Below, in pieces: positions 1 through 12,700 of a DNA stretch of 64,000 bases. The stretch comes from Smittium culicis (taxonomy: Eukaryota > Kickxellomycota > Harpellomycetes > Harpellales > Legeriomycetaceae): contig LSSN01004835.1 in NCBI GenBank assembly GCA_001970855.1, positions 27,153-91,152 of the forward strand, written 5' to 3'. A program made the position numbers and the translations under genes. Below the pieces are notes generated by a model, which did not search any database, was not told the origin of the DNA, and saw only the letters and a program-made list of their open reading frames with translations. Within the stretch, counting starts at the first letter, position 1. Every line of letters begins with the position of its first letter.

Positions 1-3000
1 TTATATTTATTTGCATTTTTCCAATCTTCTTTTCAGATTTTTTTTTTCTAAACTTACTCCGTTTATTATAGCTTTTGTTAAAAATAACGCACCTGAATAT
101 TGTTCAGTACCTTATAAACCTAAATATATAATGATTTATTTTATCCATTAGCAATAATATTAAATGATTCTGGATTTTTCTGCTGTTTAAATACAAAAAA
201 ATAACCATTTTTATATTCATTTAATGTTAAATATTGTTTTTTATAAATATAAATTTTTTATTTCATCACTGAATAATTATTAAAACCTTTTTCTAGATAA
301 CCTGAAATATTGATTTACGATATTCACCTTTACTTACTGAGAATCATATAGTATTACGCCCGCGATTATCTGATTTAAGTAAATATCTTTTAACACCTTT
401 TAGCTAACTTCTAGACCTCTAAGAAGCAGTTATACCTAAAATAATTTCTGATTTTTGGCCAATTAATTCAGAAAATTTTGATGTTACCCCGCATCCCCCA
501 GGCATTTAAATATCTTAATAGACTATCAATACTGAATTTTGGAAATCTTGTGTAGGTTTTAATGTAATTTTTTTTATTCCCTATAAGAGCTTTCTGATTC
601 TTCTATAATTTAATAATGGCTGTTAATGTAGCCATATGGAAAGCGTTGTTCATATATTAATGTTTTATGAACTAAATTTGACGATAGCTTCAATTTTAAA
701 GTGGCTATATTATTTTCTAGGACTATCACAAAATAGATTTTAATATCAATTGAATTATTTTATGACCGTAAAATAAAAATTTAGAGACAAGAATCATAAT
801 TTTCCATTAATTCGCTGGCCGGTTTTGATACATCTTTAACAAGAGTAACTTAACTTGTCACTCTTGGAATTCACATAAAAGGTAAATATTTTATAAGTTC
901 ATTATTTGAATTTTTGATAGCTTTAATATAACTGTGACCCACGGCTGTTAAGGCTATTTTAGAGTCTCTACGATAAATTTGAGCTGATATATAACTTTTA
1001 GAAAATTTTTAGCTATCATTAGAGAAGGAGGACACGCATACGCTGCAGATTTTTTCCAGAGTGAATTATAGTATCTGTAACTTGTAAAAAAAAAAATTTC
1101 ATTTTTATTTTTCAGCGCTGAGGTAAATAGGTATACTTTAATTGACTTTATTTTTTGCTTAATAAGCTGTAACAAAGGGTTGGGCAGCTTTATTTAACAG
1201 TTTTTGTTCATATTCTGTGATAGAAAGCCTATTAACACAATTTCTTTCCCTAATACACATGATAAAACCACTGATATTTTGTTTTCCATTATGATGCTCT
1301 ACCATTATTTTGCTAAATCCACTGCCATTTATACATTGTTATAAGGATTATATGATCATAATTTCCGTCTGAATTCATTTTTTTTTTATCTCTAGAATGA
1401 TTCGTGAATTTTTAGTGTACATATTAGGGTCATAGTCTATTTTTATTTTGATGGCTCTTTCTTCATATCTGCACTCCAAACTAGCAGAAAATTCATTCTT
1501 TCGTCTGTGAAACCTCAACTTGTATCGGAGTATTGTTGGATTTATACTTTTTATTTATAGTATTCTTTTGGTAATGTTAAGTTAGGTAAGTATGTATATG
1601 AAACTAGATATAATAACAACATTATAAACTTCATTAGTCACAAGCTTATAATTAATGATAAGATATTAATCTTAAAAAAATCATTTATCTTTATTAATTA
1701 TAGTAGGTTGTTATGGATAAGAGCTGATAATTTAGTGATTCAAATAATCAAATAATAACAAGCATCCGTAGTCATAGACACGGGTACGTTTCAATCAATA
1801 TAATTAAAACCCAGTGGAATACTGTAATAAATTTTAATATGATTTTACCATCATGCTTAATATTTTATTTTATTTTTCGTCAGCAGGAAATGTATTTCTT
1901 ATCGGTAGTTTGAGATTTCAAGTGGTCGAATAATGTCGATATGGAACACAATTTTATCGCAACTGGTCTCATTGATACTGCTGATGTGAATTAAAGGCCG
2001 TTTAGACCAACATATTCTTGGTGATAATTGTTTTATTTACTTCTTTCCGTATCTTATGGCAAGCGTTTTTCATTCTTTATTGAGTCAGTTTCATGATTAT
2101 TTTAAATTAATAGAATATAAAATCCATAAATTTCTGGCGTGAGAAAAATATGATCACCAATTTTTCCCAGTTCAAAATAAATCTCAGCATCTTTCAACGT
2201 CTCAGATTTATTATATTATACTGATGGCACTATTAAATTGTTGCCTTTGAAAATCTATGTATATTTTATACAGAAAAATAGATATAAATTTTAAGCCGTT
2301 AGTTTTTTCAACTCTGATTTTATTTTCTTTGAGAATACTCTCGATGTTTTTGTTAGGCAGAGTGATAATTGAAAGAAATATTACAATAATATCTGATTTA
2401 TCAACCGGAATATCCGTATCTACAAATTTTAGAGAGGGTTATGCTGTAATTTGATTTTAAATCGAGATTCTTTATATAAATTATCTAGAGATCTAAATCC
2501 CATAACGATAAAAAATATTGTAACTTATACAATTCTTTCAGAAAAAATCATTCATATTTATCATTCCTAACAAAGGAAGGCTTTTTTTTCTTTCGGTTCT
2601 TTGGGGGGGGGGGGAACCCGTGATAAATTAGTTTTAACATTCATCTCAAGTTCTAATTACTCCCAAATTTTGGTATTTTACCTCCATCTCGCTTATTTAT
2701 TTTGATTGAAGACGTTTTAGCGGATAAATACGTTTGAATAATATTCCAGCATTAAATCGGATGGTATGTTATACCAACTCATTATATTTTTTGACAAAAA
2801 ATGAGGTTTTTCGTATTTAAACCATTATTTTATGCGAATTTAGAGGCGGTAAGGCATCGATTTTAGGCAATAAATACGGATTTTGAGATAAATATAACCG
2901 ATCAAACGAAATACACTCATTTTTCATATATATATATATATATTTGTATTTTAAAATCTTTTTTTTGGTCTAGAAATTTCTGCCGATAATATTTCTTTTG

Positions 3001-4336
3001 GTCCTTGTCGGTATCTTTTTTACTACTATTTTACTGCGTTTTATAGGCGCTTTAAGCGCCTGATTGACTCCATCAGTTCAAAAGTATTTTTCTTCCAAGT
3101 ATATAACTATTTAGTTCAATTAATTTTCAATTCATTTTATAATGCTGAGCTCCATATATTTAATAATGCTTTTATTTTTATTTTTTGGAAGGTTGTACTG
3201 AGAAGCTGTTCGGAATTTCCACTTTTTTTCCCGTCTGATAAAAGGTGGACTAACGGATAAAGAAACGTATACGAGAGATCTTTGTACCAGTAATACTGGT
3301 TGAATTATCCTTGTCGAATCTATTATCCATAAGCTACTGAAGATCTTATTGCGTTTTCCCACTTATGAGGATATTTGGATTCGAGTCTGAGAATATTTTG
3401 AGAATACGTACCAATCTCGAGTTATGAAAGAGTTTCAATTTCTTCTAAATATCTTGATATTTATTTATTTTGAAGTCCGATTTTGGAAAGTTAGATTATC
3501 TCCTGCTCAGATTCAAACTTTTTTTTTTGCCAACCTGTTGGCTAAAATTAAAGGTTTTATTGATTTTTTTGCTTTTAAGATAACCCTCGCTAGTTCTATA
3601 TGTCTAAATTTGATTGAAGATATGAGTTGTGACACAATTTTATGCTCCTAATAATGTATGAGCAGCCACTTTTTGGTTTCATAATTGAGATATATTATTT
3701 TATTGCAGTAAGACTCGCTATCGGTGGTATAAATTCACTCATTTTTATCAATTTTAACTTTGGGGCTGAGATAATTGGTTTTTTTTCACAATTCAAGTTT
3801 TTTGCTGAGAACCTGAGTTTTTAGTTATACATCGTTAATGCTTTGTCGCTGCTATTAGATATTTTTTTGTTATTAGCTGTCCAAACTAGAATTAGAATTA
3901 AATATTTTATTTTTAAAATCATCTTTATGGTACGGAATTCAGCTTTGGAAGTGGATAGCTGTACACTGCGGTTCTAGGTATAGTTTATTTATGTTTTAAA
4001 ATCTATTTATATCTATAAATAAAGCGAAATGTAGCCAAAATAGCCTACTAATAATATTTTACTGGGAATTTGGTCTCTAATAACAGTCATAACTGTTCTA
4101 AATTTAGTGATGAATAGATCCAATTAATCGATAGAAGGAAGATATTTAAAATCTATAATGTAGCGTTGAGTTATTAGGCGTTGAGTTATAATATTTGTAT
4201 TCCGGATTATCTATCGATAGAAGGCTTTCAGTAACAAAATGCGTTTCACCACATAGAAAACTATTATATAATGTGGTAAAAACGATTTCTTTTCTTTTTT
4301 TTTTTAAAATTTATATTGTTTTTATTTTTTAATAAG
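1..4336. other. AT-rich intergenic region, no recognisable gene
   Basis: Only short frames are present on either strand and none resembles a known family. The longest are hydrophobic, AT-driven frames such as those near 3424-3824. Local curiosities are a run of twelve G at 2603-2614, a perfect 8-bp inverted repeat with one central base at 3045-3061, and a short TA microsatellite near 2927-2943. Some stretches at 0.8-2.1 kb have somewhat higher GC and could be old transposon remains, but I could not match them to anything. Confidence 0.6.
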
Positions 4337-4338
4337 TA

Positions 4339-4362
4339 CAGGTAACCCTCGATATTCACGAA
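4339..4362 (+). repeat. Left terminal inverted repeat of the Tigger-like element
   Basis: It starts directly after a TA dinucleotide at 4337-4338 and pairs with 7037-7060 on the opposite strand, with 19 of 24 matches. The conserved core is TAACCCTCG. Confidence 0.85.
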
Positions 4363-5288
4363 TTTTTTTTAAATCAAGTTCTCGTGAATATTAAGATCCA
4401 ATTTATGCACATATTACAGCATAATTGTGTAGATTTTTTCTCATGAAAATTCGCGATTAATAAGACTTTTATACTAATTAAATAGTAAAAATATTTTAAT
4501 ATATTCGCGAATAGCAATTAAACCGCATAAAAAAAAGAGGAATTTTCAATTTTTAGCTACAGCTCACTCACAAAAATAAGTAAAACCAGTTTCTTTTTTT
4601 TTTTATATGAAAAGTTCTCTTGTAGTAAAATAAAAGATTTTTATGAAATAGAATTTCTTTTTAGAATTATATTATCTGCTAAATGTATATAAATAAAAAA
4701 ATTTTTATTATCTTTTTTTTATGTGAAAAAACTAAAAATTAATTTTATACATTTGATTTCGGTTTAATGATATTTCTACAAATCGACCGTCAATACGAAA
4801 TCTCAAGCATTGAAAATCAATTTTTATCGAAATTCGCTGTTTATTTATTCGATTTAATTCCGGATCAATATTATGTAATACTATTAAAACAAAAGATGAA
4901 ATAAAAATCAAAGCTTATTTTATTTCGTAAATAGATTAACTTGTATATAAATTATTTTTTTTCATTTTATAACAAGTCAATCAATATATATAATGTATCT
5001 TTTATTACTTCCTAGATGATAAAATTTTATTTTTGGTAACTATTTAAGATAATAATTCAATTAAATTAATTTAATATAGCTATATGATATCATAATATAT
5101 AATAAATAGAAATTTTTATTTTCAATAAACACTAAGATATAAAAATGATATAATATTTAATTAAGTATTATGAATATTACATTTATATTTGAAAAAAATT
5201 TAACAATGTGCTTTGTTCACTTTTTTTTGCAACAAAATATAATATCCTGGTATAGGTGAAGTTTTTTAAGAATTTTTGAGTTAGCACT

Positions 5289-6838
5289 TTAAGCTCTGCG
5301 CATCTTATTATTATGCTTTTTCAAAATATCTAAACTATTTTCTATAATTTTGACACCTTTATCAAACCCAAAAACTATATTTATATCATTTTCTATGTCA
5401 TTTCCATCAATATTATTAGAAATTGAATCATTTTCATCGTTATCGTTATTGTTTTTTTCTTCACGTTTATCATAACTTTCGATGTCACTGCTATATCCCA
5501 TTGAGAGACTATCATTAATTATTTCAAAAGTTAAATAATTTTAGCCTAAATATGTTTCAATATTTAAGCAGAAAAATTTTAAATTTAATATCATTTATAC
5601 TAAATTTCTTCCAAAAATCTGATACAGTAATATATTCCATGCTTACAGAATAATTTAGTTTTTCAAAATTTTTATGAGGTAGTATGCTTTAAATGTAGAA
5701 ATCACATCTTTTTCCATAGGCCACATTAAAATGATTGTGTTCGGAGGAATGAATACAAAATCTATTTCACCTAATATATTGAACAAAAACCTCGAATAAA
5801 CCGATGCATTATCAATTATTAGAATGATTTTAAATCCGATTTTCATTCTTTCACAGTGGCTTTTCAATTCACTTTTAATCTCATTGATAAATTATTGGCT
5901 GTATATATATCTTGTATATCCTTTTTTTGATGATCACCAAATAACTTTAAAATCTTTTTTATTACATCCTTTTAAAAATCTAGAACTTTATAATGCGTAG
6001 ATCTTCATTGGTTTTAATTTACAGTCTCATGTAGAATTTGATCATAGTGATAGTGTTAATCATCTTTTATAGGCTTAAATCATGAAAAAACTATATCATT
6101 TAAAGAATATTATGTTCTTTTAGGACTATTTTCCAATGTAGGCAAGTTTCATCAATATTAAATATCTATAATATCAGATAAATTTAATTTAATAGTATTA
6201 AATAAAAACACTAATGTGTTTCCTGATAAGGTAGATAGCCTGCTTCTGGTATTATTTTACTCAAATCATTGCTAAAAACTCTAGCAGCAATATGATCACC
6301 ACTTGCGGCCTCTCCTGTAAATTTTATATTATGAAACACCTATCCGCGCTTAAAATTATCAAAATAACCGCTGATAGCTATAAAAATTGATTTTTTCAGC
6401 ACTCGGGGAATTCTCTTTTATCTTCTGAAACATCGAAAATGTTTTTTTTAATAGTAGCAGTTGTAGTTGCAGATTTTTTTCTTACTTATATATTTATTCA
6501 TTCTTCTAATTCTTTTTCCATGCTACAAATAAATTAATTTCTTGAGTTTTTTTTTTTTTTTTAAACGGTGAATTTATTTCTTGAGTAAAAAGAATTTTGT
6601 TTCTATGTTTAAATAAAATTTTATCTGTGATTATAATTTTTTCTGATTTTTTAATTGTAAATCTCAATGTACCTTCATTTATTCCTTTAATTTTTGCTAC
6701 CTTAGATATATTATTTCCACTTTGAAGCACATCGAGGACCTCTATTTTATAAGATATTGATATTGATATTCTTTTTCTATTAGATGTGCTATTTATTATT
6801 AGTTTTTTATACTGAACAATAAATAATATATAAACCAT
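5289..6838 (-). pseudogene. Broken Tigger/Jerky-like transposase (CENP-B-type HTH plus DDE_1)
   Basis: Pieces in family order can be read in the three minus-strand frames. A helix-turn-helix region (6838 to about 6640) contains YKIEVLDVL and KINEGTLR-like residues. A segment at about 6319-6224 contains TGEAASGDH and IIPEAGYLP. The first catalytic Asp lies in NIDETCLHW at about 6160-6131. CKLKPMKIY is at about 6026-6000 and LKGCNKKDFKVIW at about 5985-5945. The second catalytic Asp is in LIIDNASVY near 5825-5795, and PPNT then PMEKDVISTFKAYYL follow at about 5755-5680. An acidic tail with a closing hydrophilic segment ends near 5289. These are the landmark blocks of Tigger/Jerky transposases rather than of the Fot1 type (family knowledge). 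Several stops and frameshifts interrupt the gene, so no working protein is made. Two long frames survive (6506-6838 and 5655-5867), but neither is complete. Confidence 0.85.
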
Positions 6839-7036
6839 TTTTACTTAAAATTAAAAAAATATTATATATACTATTTTTAAGAATAATATTTATGCACAAA
6901 TACATTTCTTTCTACGCATTGTTTTTAATAAACCTTATATCCATTTTAAAGGAGTAAAAAAAAATTAATTGCTCAATTTATCAAGAAAAAAAGTCGCATA
7001 ATACAAAAAACAAAAAAAAAAATTAAATGTTAAAAT

Positions 7037-7060
7037 TTCGCAAATAACGAGGGTTAGTTG
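7037..7060 (-). repeat. Right terminal inverted repeat of the Tigger-like element
   Basis: On the minus strand it reads CAACTAACCCTCGTTATTTG onward, and it is followed on the plus strand by TA (7061-7062). It pairs with 4339-4362. Confidence 0.85.
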
Positions 7061-7170
7061 TATATAAATAAAATTTAGGTATTAAGAAAACGATTTCATT
7101 TTATGAATATCCAGGATGAGGTTAAGTAGCGATAAAAGGCTGTAAATTATTATTATGGCGATAACAATAC

Positions 7171-7442
7171 CCATTGGTCAACTGCAGTTGATGATTGGTA
7201 ATTAAATTTGTCGTAAATGAGTAAAACTAAGCTATCCAATAATTGGAAAATTTGATCTGATCTATTGGCGTTTTACTATGATTAAACAGAGATACGACCA
7301 GTTATTGGAATGGAGAAATATTGATAGATCGAATGGGTGCTAATAGAAAGACAGCGATGGCCAGTGAGCTATGAAAATTGAAATTGCTGAAACGTATTGG
7401 CCACAATAAGCGAGAGTTGTGTAGTTGCTGATGAGCTATTGG
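7171..7442. promoter_or_regulatory. Cluster of CCAAT/ATTGG boxes upstream of eIF2-alpha
   Basis: I count eight CCAAT or ATTGG pentamers here (7173, 7194, 7236, 7242, 7264, 7304, 7396, 7438), several in the longer form TATTGGC. They lie 450-720 bp upstream of the eIF2-alpha start, between that gene and the transposon end. CCAAT boxes are bound by the NF-Y/HAP complex in fungi (general knowledge); use here is inferred. Confidence 0.5.
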
Positions 7443-7887
7443 GCACAGAAAGGGTTTGCCACATATTAAGGGTTGGAGGAAAAGCAGAAGCAGATAATTA
7501 GAATGGCTGTTTTCTACAAAAGCTTTTGATTTATTAGCTACAATTTTGCATGTTCAGAAATCAATTATAATAAATCAATAAAAAAAATTTTTTTTATTCG
7601 CTATTTCGAAGGAAACAAAAAGAAAAGTAATTAGCATTATTTTGAAGTGATTTGTTTTGATTATATTTGCCTTATCGATATTTTTTACTAATTGCACGAA
7701 CCAAGTCGAAAATAGTAAACAACTTCAATAACTGCTTAACTAATTGCTTAACATAGAATATTGATTACCACTTACTAAATAAACTCCCAAGCTATTTAGT
7801 TTTACTCCTTTTTATTTCTCCCATCTTGTTAGTAATTCAATCGCAATCCTTTTACTATCTTTTTTAAATTTTATTTAGTTTTCAAAC

Positions 7888-9363
7888 ATGGAAATCAAAG
7901 ATTGTAGATTTTATGAAGCTCAGTACCCCGAGCCCGAAGAATTTGTCGTAGTCAAAGTCAGACAAATTGCTGATATGGGTGCATATGTCCAACTCGAAGA
8001 ATACGGTAACATCGAAGGTATGGTTCTTTTATCTGAACTATCCAGAAGAAGAATTAGATCCGTCCAAAAGCTCATTAGAGTAGGAAAGAAAGAGGTCGTT
8101 GTTGTATTACGTGTCGATAAAGACAAAGGCTACATCGATCTTTCAAAAAGACGTGTTACCCCCGAAGAGGCTGCCAAATGCGAAGAAAAATATCAAAAAT
8201 CAAAGGCCGTACGTACCCGCCCTTCTCATCTACCCTATTTAAAATACCTTTCTATACTATTTTTTACCCCCAAATTCTTGTTCTAAAAAGCCTAAAAAGT
8301 CTTTTTTTTTTATCGCTATTTGAATCACAGGTCCACAGTATCATGAAACATGTCGCCAAAAAAACCGAAACCGATGTCGAAGAGCTCTACAAATCTTTCG
8401 GCTGGCCCCTCTACAAAAAATACGGCCACGCATATGACGCCTTCAAGCTATCTCTAAGGTAACTTTATATACTTTCTTTCTTTCATATCTTATTTTCTTT
8501 CACCCCTTACACTCCATATTTAATTATACCGTCAAATTCTTTACTAGTGATAAGAACGCTGTTTTTGACGAATTTAACTTGGCTCCTGATGTCCTCGAAG
8601 ATTTGATCTTCAACATCAAAAGAAGATTAACTCCTCAACCAGTTAAGATTAGAGCTGACGTCGAAGTTAGTTGCTATGGCTACCAAGGTGTTGATGCCAT
8701 CAAAAAGGCCCTCAAGGCTGGTGAAGACTGTTCTACCGATGAAGTTCCAATTAAGGTAAATATCTCTTATTTCACTTCTAATTATTCTTGCTCGCTTTTT
8801 ACTATAATATTAATTATTTTTTATACCCTAACAACTTTTATTATCTTAATTTCTCAATTATTTTATTTCTTTTTAATCACCATTCTACCCCACCTCCTCG
8901 TTTTCGCATCTAACAATAACTTTGTCTATATCTTAACACTATCAAAGGTCAAGCTAATTGCTCCCCCAATGTATGTCCTAACAACGAACTCTTTAAATAA
9001 AACTGCCGGTACCGAGATCATGGACAAGGCCATTTCTGTCATCGAAGAAACCATCAAAGCCGAAGAAGGTGGTGAATTCGTTGTTAAAATGAGAGTAAGT
9101 CGCCCCCCCAAAATCCCTATATGTTTTTTATCTTGCACCTAATTAATATACCAAGCTGCTGCTTATTATCCAAAATATATGCCCTTTTATTTCTAATTTT
9201 ATAATTATCTTTTTTTAACCACTCTTAAATTAAATAAAAAAAAAATTAGCCTAAAGCCGTCAGTGAACACGAAGAAAAAGAACTTGCTGACCTTATTGCC
9301 CGTGTTGAGCGCGAAAACGCTGAAGTCTCTGGCGACGAATATGAGTCAGATGCCGACGATTAG
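7888..9363 (+). CDS. SUI2: Translation initiation factor eIF2 subunit alpha
   Basis: This is the alpha subunit of the eIF2 GTPase complex, which brings initiator tRNA to the ribosome and is the target of stress kinases. Five exons with GT-AG borders and matching phases: 7888-8208, 8331-8458, 8548-8755, 8948-9094, 9250-9363, giving 305 residues. Yeast and animal proteins have about 304-315. Residues 14-88 form the S1 RNA-binding domain. [12 protein letters not shown] holds the regulatory serine (Ser52 counting the start Met, equal to Ser51 of the mature mammalian protein), so Gcn2-type control is expected. [17 protein letters not shown] and CYGYQG mark the central helical domain, and LIAPPMYV the C-terminal alpha/beta domain. 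The C-terminus is acidic, as usual. ATG 7888 is the first Met and fits the family N-terminus exactly. The gene is convergent with MOT1, with about 400 bp of AT-rich DNA between the two stops. Confidence 0.97.
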
Positions 9364-9764
9364 ATCTATATCTCTTTTTTTTTTTTTCCTTTTTACTTCT
9401 CAATTCCCTCTTTTTTTTTTTGTTTTTCTTATAATCGTTTTTCATGCCTATCTCACTTTCCCCCTCCCCCCTTTTTTTTATTCAAGAAAAATATACAAAA
9501 GATCACTGTTTTTTTTCAGATTAATTTCGGTCGTTAAATATTTACTTATTGAATTATTTTTCTTTTGTTTAGCTATCAAATTGTACCATAATCACTTTAC
9601 AAAAGTCTTGACTAATATTTAAGCAAAATTATAACAAGTGTACAAGTCTTTTAAAAGTAAATAAACGATGTAAGAAAATAAGAGAGTAGATAATGAGCTG
9701 TAGAATTATTTTTTTATTATTTTTTCAATCAAACATAAAAATTGTATTGGGTAGTTATTTTTTT

Positions 9765-12700
9765 TTAATCTTCTAATGAACTAATAAACGAGTCGAGGCT
9801 GTATTCGTTTTCGTACTGTTTTGGGTCCCATAATTCCCCTAGTGAATCAACAGCTTTTGTCGCGGATATAGGTTGTTTACCATCTCCGGTAAGTTTGCCT
9901 TGGTTGCTACTTGAAGAGTTGTTGCCGCCTTTAGAGCTATCTGATTTACCAGATAGGCTGAATAGATCGAGTATGTCTTCAGTCTTCATAGTTTTAAGTC
10001 CGGAATTCTGCTGGTTAACTATTGTGTTGGCAATATTGAGTTTAAATGCCTGTAAACCCATCACCTTTTCTTCGAGTGTGTTCTTAGTAATTAGACGATA
10101 AACATTCACCACTTTAGTTTGACCAAGTCTATGTGCTCTGTCCATTGCTTGTAGATCCATCATTGGGTTCCAGTCATGCTCAACAAAAATAACGGTGTCA
10201 GCACCCGTTAAGTTTAAGCCTAATCCACCAACATGAGTTGTTAATAGCAACACGTCTATTGAAGGGTCAGAGTTAAATTTATTAACCATAGCTTGCCTAT
10301 TTCGTGCGTCAACAGTACCATCAAGTCTTAAGTAGGAAACTGATGGCATTGTATTTTTAAACAAGTCCCTTTGGATACAGTCAATCATTTCACGGTGTTG
10401 ACAGAATATAAGTGCTCTATGTGATGCACTAATGTTAGTTGAAAAGTCCATCGTTTCGGATGGTAGCAAATTCCCGGAGCTAGACTTACCAAGAGAATCT
10501 GAAGCATATCCAACTCCTGAGCCGCCACTAGAACCAATACCACATTCAGTTAATATCTGTCCAAGAGTTTGGAGCTTAGGGGCAACGGAGAGGTCGTGGA
10601 TAGATCTTCCCTCTTTCTCTAATCTGGATGTAATAGAAGAATACAGAGGGTGAGTGGGCGTTAAAACTAAAGCTGGATGGTTACAAAGTCTGCGCATGTA
10701 TTGGAGTGCCTGGAAAACGTGCAGATTAGGTTTAGTTTCGCCATTCGAAGGTTTATCATTGTCTGAGGGGTCAGAGGTAACCTTTGAATTAACGTTTTTA
10801 TTAAGCGCTTCTATTAGTTCTTTTTGAACATCACTAAGGTTGCAATATCTGTCTTGAATAATTTTTGGAGGCAAATCTGAAAGAACATCCTCTTTCATTC
10901 TTCTCAAAAGGAAAGGTAAAACTTGTTTATGAAGCGATTCTAAAGCTCTTTGACTTTCAGCTTGCGCTCTGGCCTGTACATGTGGAGCTAATCTCGGATC
11001 TCGGGCAGCTAAAATTGGTTTAGAGTATTGGTCATTAAATTGGCGCTCTTGTCCTAGAAATCCGGGCATTAAATAGTCGAATAATGACCAAAGCTCTAGA
11101 ACATTATTTTGAACAGGTGTCCCAGATAAAATAAGTCTATTACGAGCTTGAACTTGTTTAACAGCCAAAGTAAGCTTTGCTTTGCTATTTTTAATTACAT
11201 GCCCTTCATCTAAAACACAATAGTTGTAGTTTATTGTCGAAAAATATTCAATATCATTTCTCAAAACATCATATGAAACTATTACAACGTCATAGCTCTT
11301 AATTTTCCGAATTAAAGCTCTCCTTTCTGATGGAATACCACCATATATTAAAGGCTTTAAACAATCTACATATTTAAGTATTTCTTCTTCCCAATGAGCA
11401 AGCAGCGTTGGTGGGCAAACAACGATCGATGGTAAATGGCAAGAGTCAGCTTTGCGACCTTGGGATGCTTCAAAATCGATTCTACGGGTGTGATGGTCAG
11501 AAGCGATTATGCAAATGGTTTGTAGCGTTTTACCAAGACCCATATCATCACATAAAATACCATGTAGTCTGTATTTATTGAGGAATGAGAGCCAGTTTAT
11601 ACCATCTTGCTGATACTTACGTAAAGTTGCGTTTATTTTTATAGGTATTTTATAAGGCTCAAGCTTTGAAGAGTCTGTTAATTGAGCCAAAAAGCTTCGG
11701 TCTCTCGCATGCTGCTCCAGTAACTCGTGAGAAATATCTAAATCCGAATTTTCGTACTTATTATTAATCCCTAAGGGAACCAGGCGTAATAGCTGGGCAA
11801 AACATTGGGTTCCAACAAGGCGAGTATGTCTATCAGTATCGCTCATTCTTCCCAAAACAGGAACAATTAAAAACGGAATATATGGAAGAATCTTATCTTC
11901 ACCGAGTCTTCCAACAATATAGTATATAGTCTCAGCAACACTTTGTCTTAGGTGCACCCTATTAGAATCTCCAAACCAAGGAAGGACGAATTTAACAAAG
12001 ACAAGCATAGAGTCTCTAGTAATAATTTTACAAATCGTTGAAAAGGCTTTTGAAGCAACGTGTCTAATAGCAGAAAATCGAGATTGAAGTGATTGAACAA
12101 CCCAGAATAACAGTCTAATAAGAGCAAACTGTTGAATATCTTTATGGAAGAAGGGACACAGAGTATCTAAAATACTAAATCCATCAACTAATTGCTGTCC
12201 TAGTGCACAGTTATTTGAAATACATTTCTCATCCTTTGAAGAGATTATTTCGTCATCTATAATCAAATTCGAAAAGGATTCAATGATAGAAAAGCTAGCC
12301 TTCAAATCTAAATATCCATGTGTTGTAACAGATAAGTGACTCCAATTAGGAATTTGTCCATGGACTTTAAGCATTGGTGTTGTAATATAACTCCATAATT
12401 TAGGAGATACTATAAAAATACTTGGCCCTAAAGACATACACAAAGATTTGAAAGTATGTAAAGATCCCCTAAACATCACTTGAACTTCTAAGTCTTTTTC
12501 CTCGTCTTCGGTGAGATTTTTTACGCTTGATGATCCATTTGGTAATAAAGTTAAGCTTTCTTGTGCACTTTTAGTAGGGGAGCTGGATACACTATTAAGT
12601 TTGCTAGAGTTGTTGGAGTTGCTATCTTTGGCTTTTGACCTTACAGGCTTTGTTTTAGCATCAATTTTAGAATCTTTTGCGTTTGTACGCGTTCTCTTTT

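Larger units (their letters stand above)
4339..7060 (-). mobile_element. Degenerate Tigger/Jerky-like (pogo, Tc1-mariner superfamily) DNA transposon
   Basis: The left end begins CAGGTAACCCTCGATATTCA and the right end, read on the minus strand, begins CAACTAACCCTCGTTATTTG. Over 24 bp the two ends agree at 19 positions, and the core TAACCCTCG is identical. Both ends are bordered by TA (4337-4338 and 7061-7062), the target duplication expected of Tc1/mariner-type elements. The 2.7 kb between them carries the remains of a minus-strand transposase with a psq/CENP-B-type N-terminal helix-turn-helix and a DDE_1 catalytic core. The ends resemble those of Tigger elements, whose termini also carry a CCCTCG-like core. 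Multiple stops and frame breaks make it a dead copy. It sits upstream of the eIF2-alpha promoter. Confidence 0.88.

Noticed and set aside
1740..1830. VVIDTGTF-like reading, possibly a retroelement aspartic protease
   Set aside because: It is a single three-residue active-site match in otherwise unreadable DNA.
5289..6838. Domesticated CENP-B-like gene
   Set aside because: The CENP-B-type HTH and DDE core are broken by stops and frameshifts, and both transposon ends remain, so a dead transposon copy explains it better.
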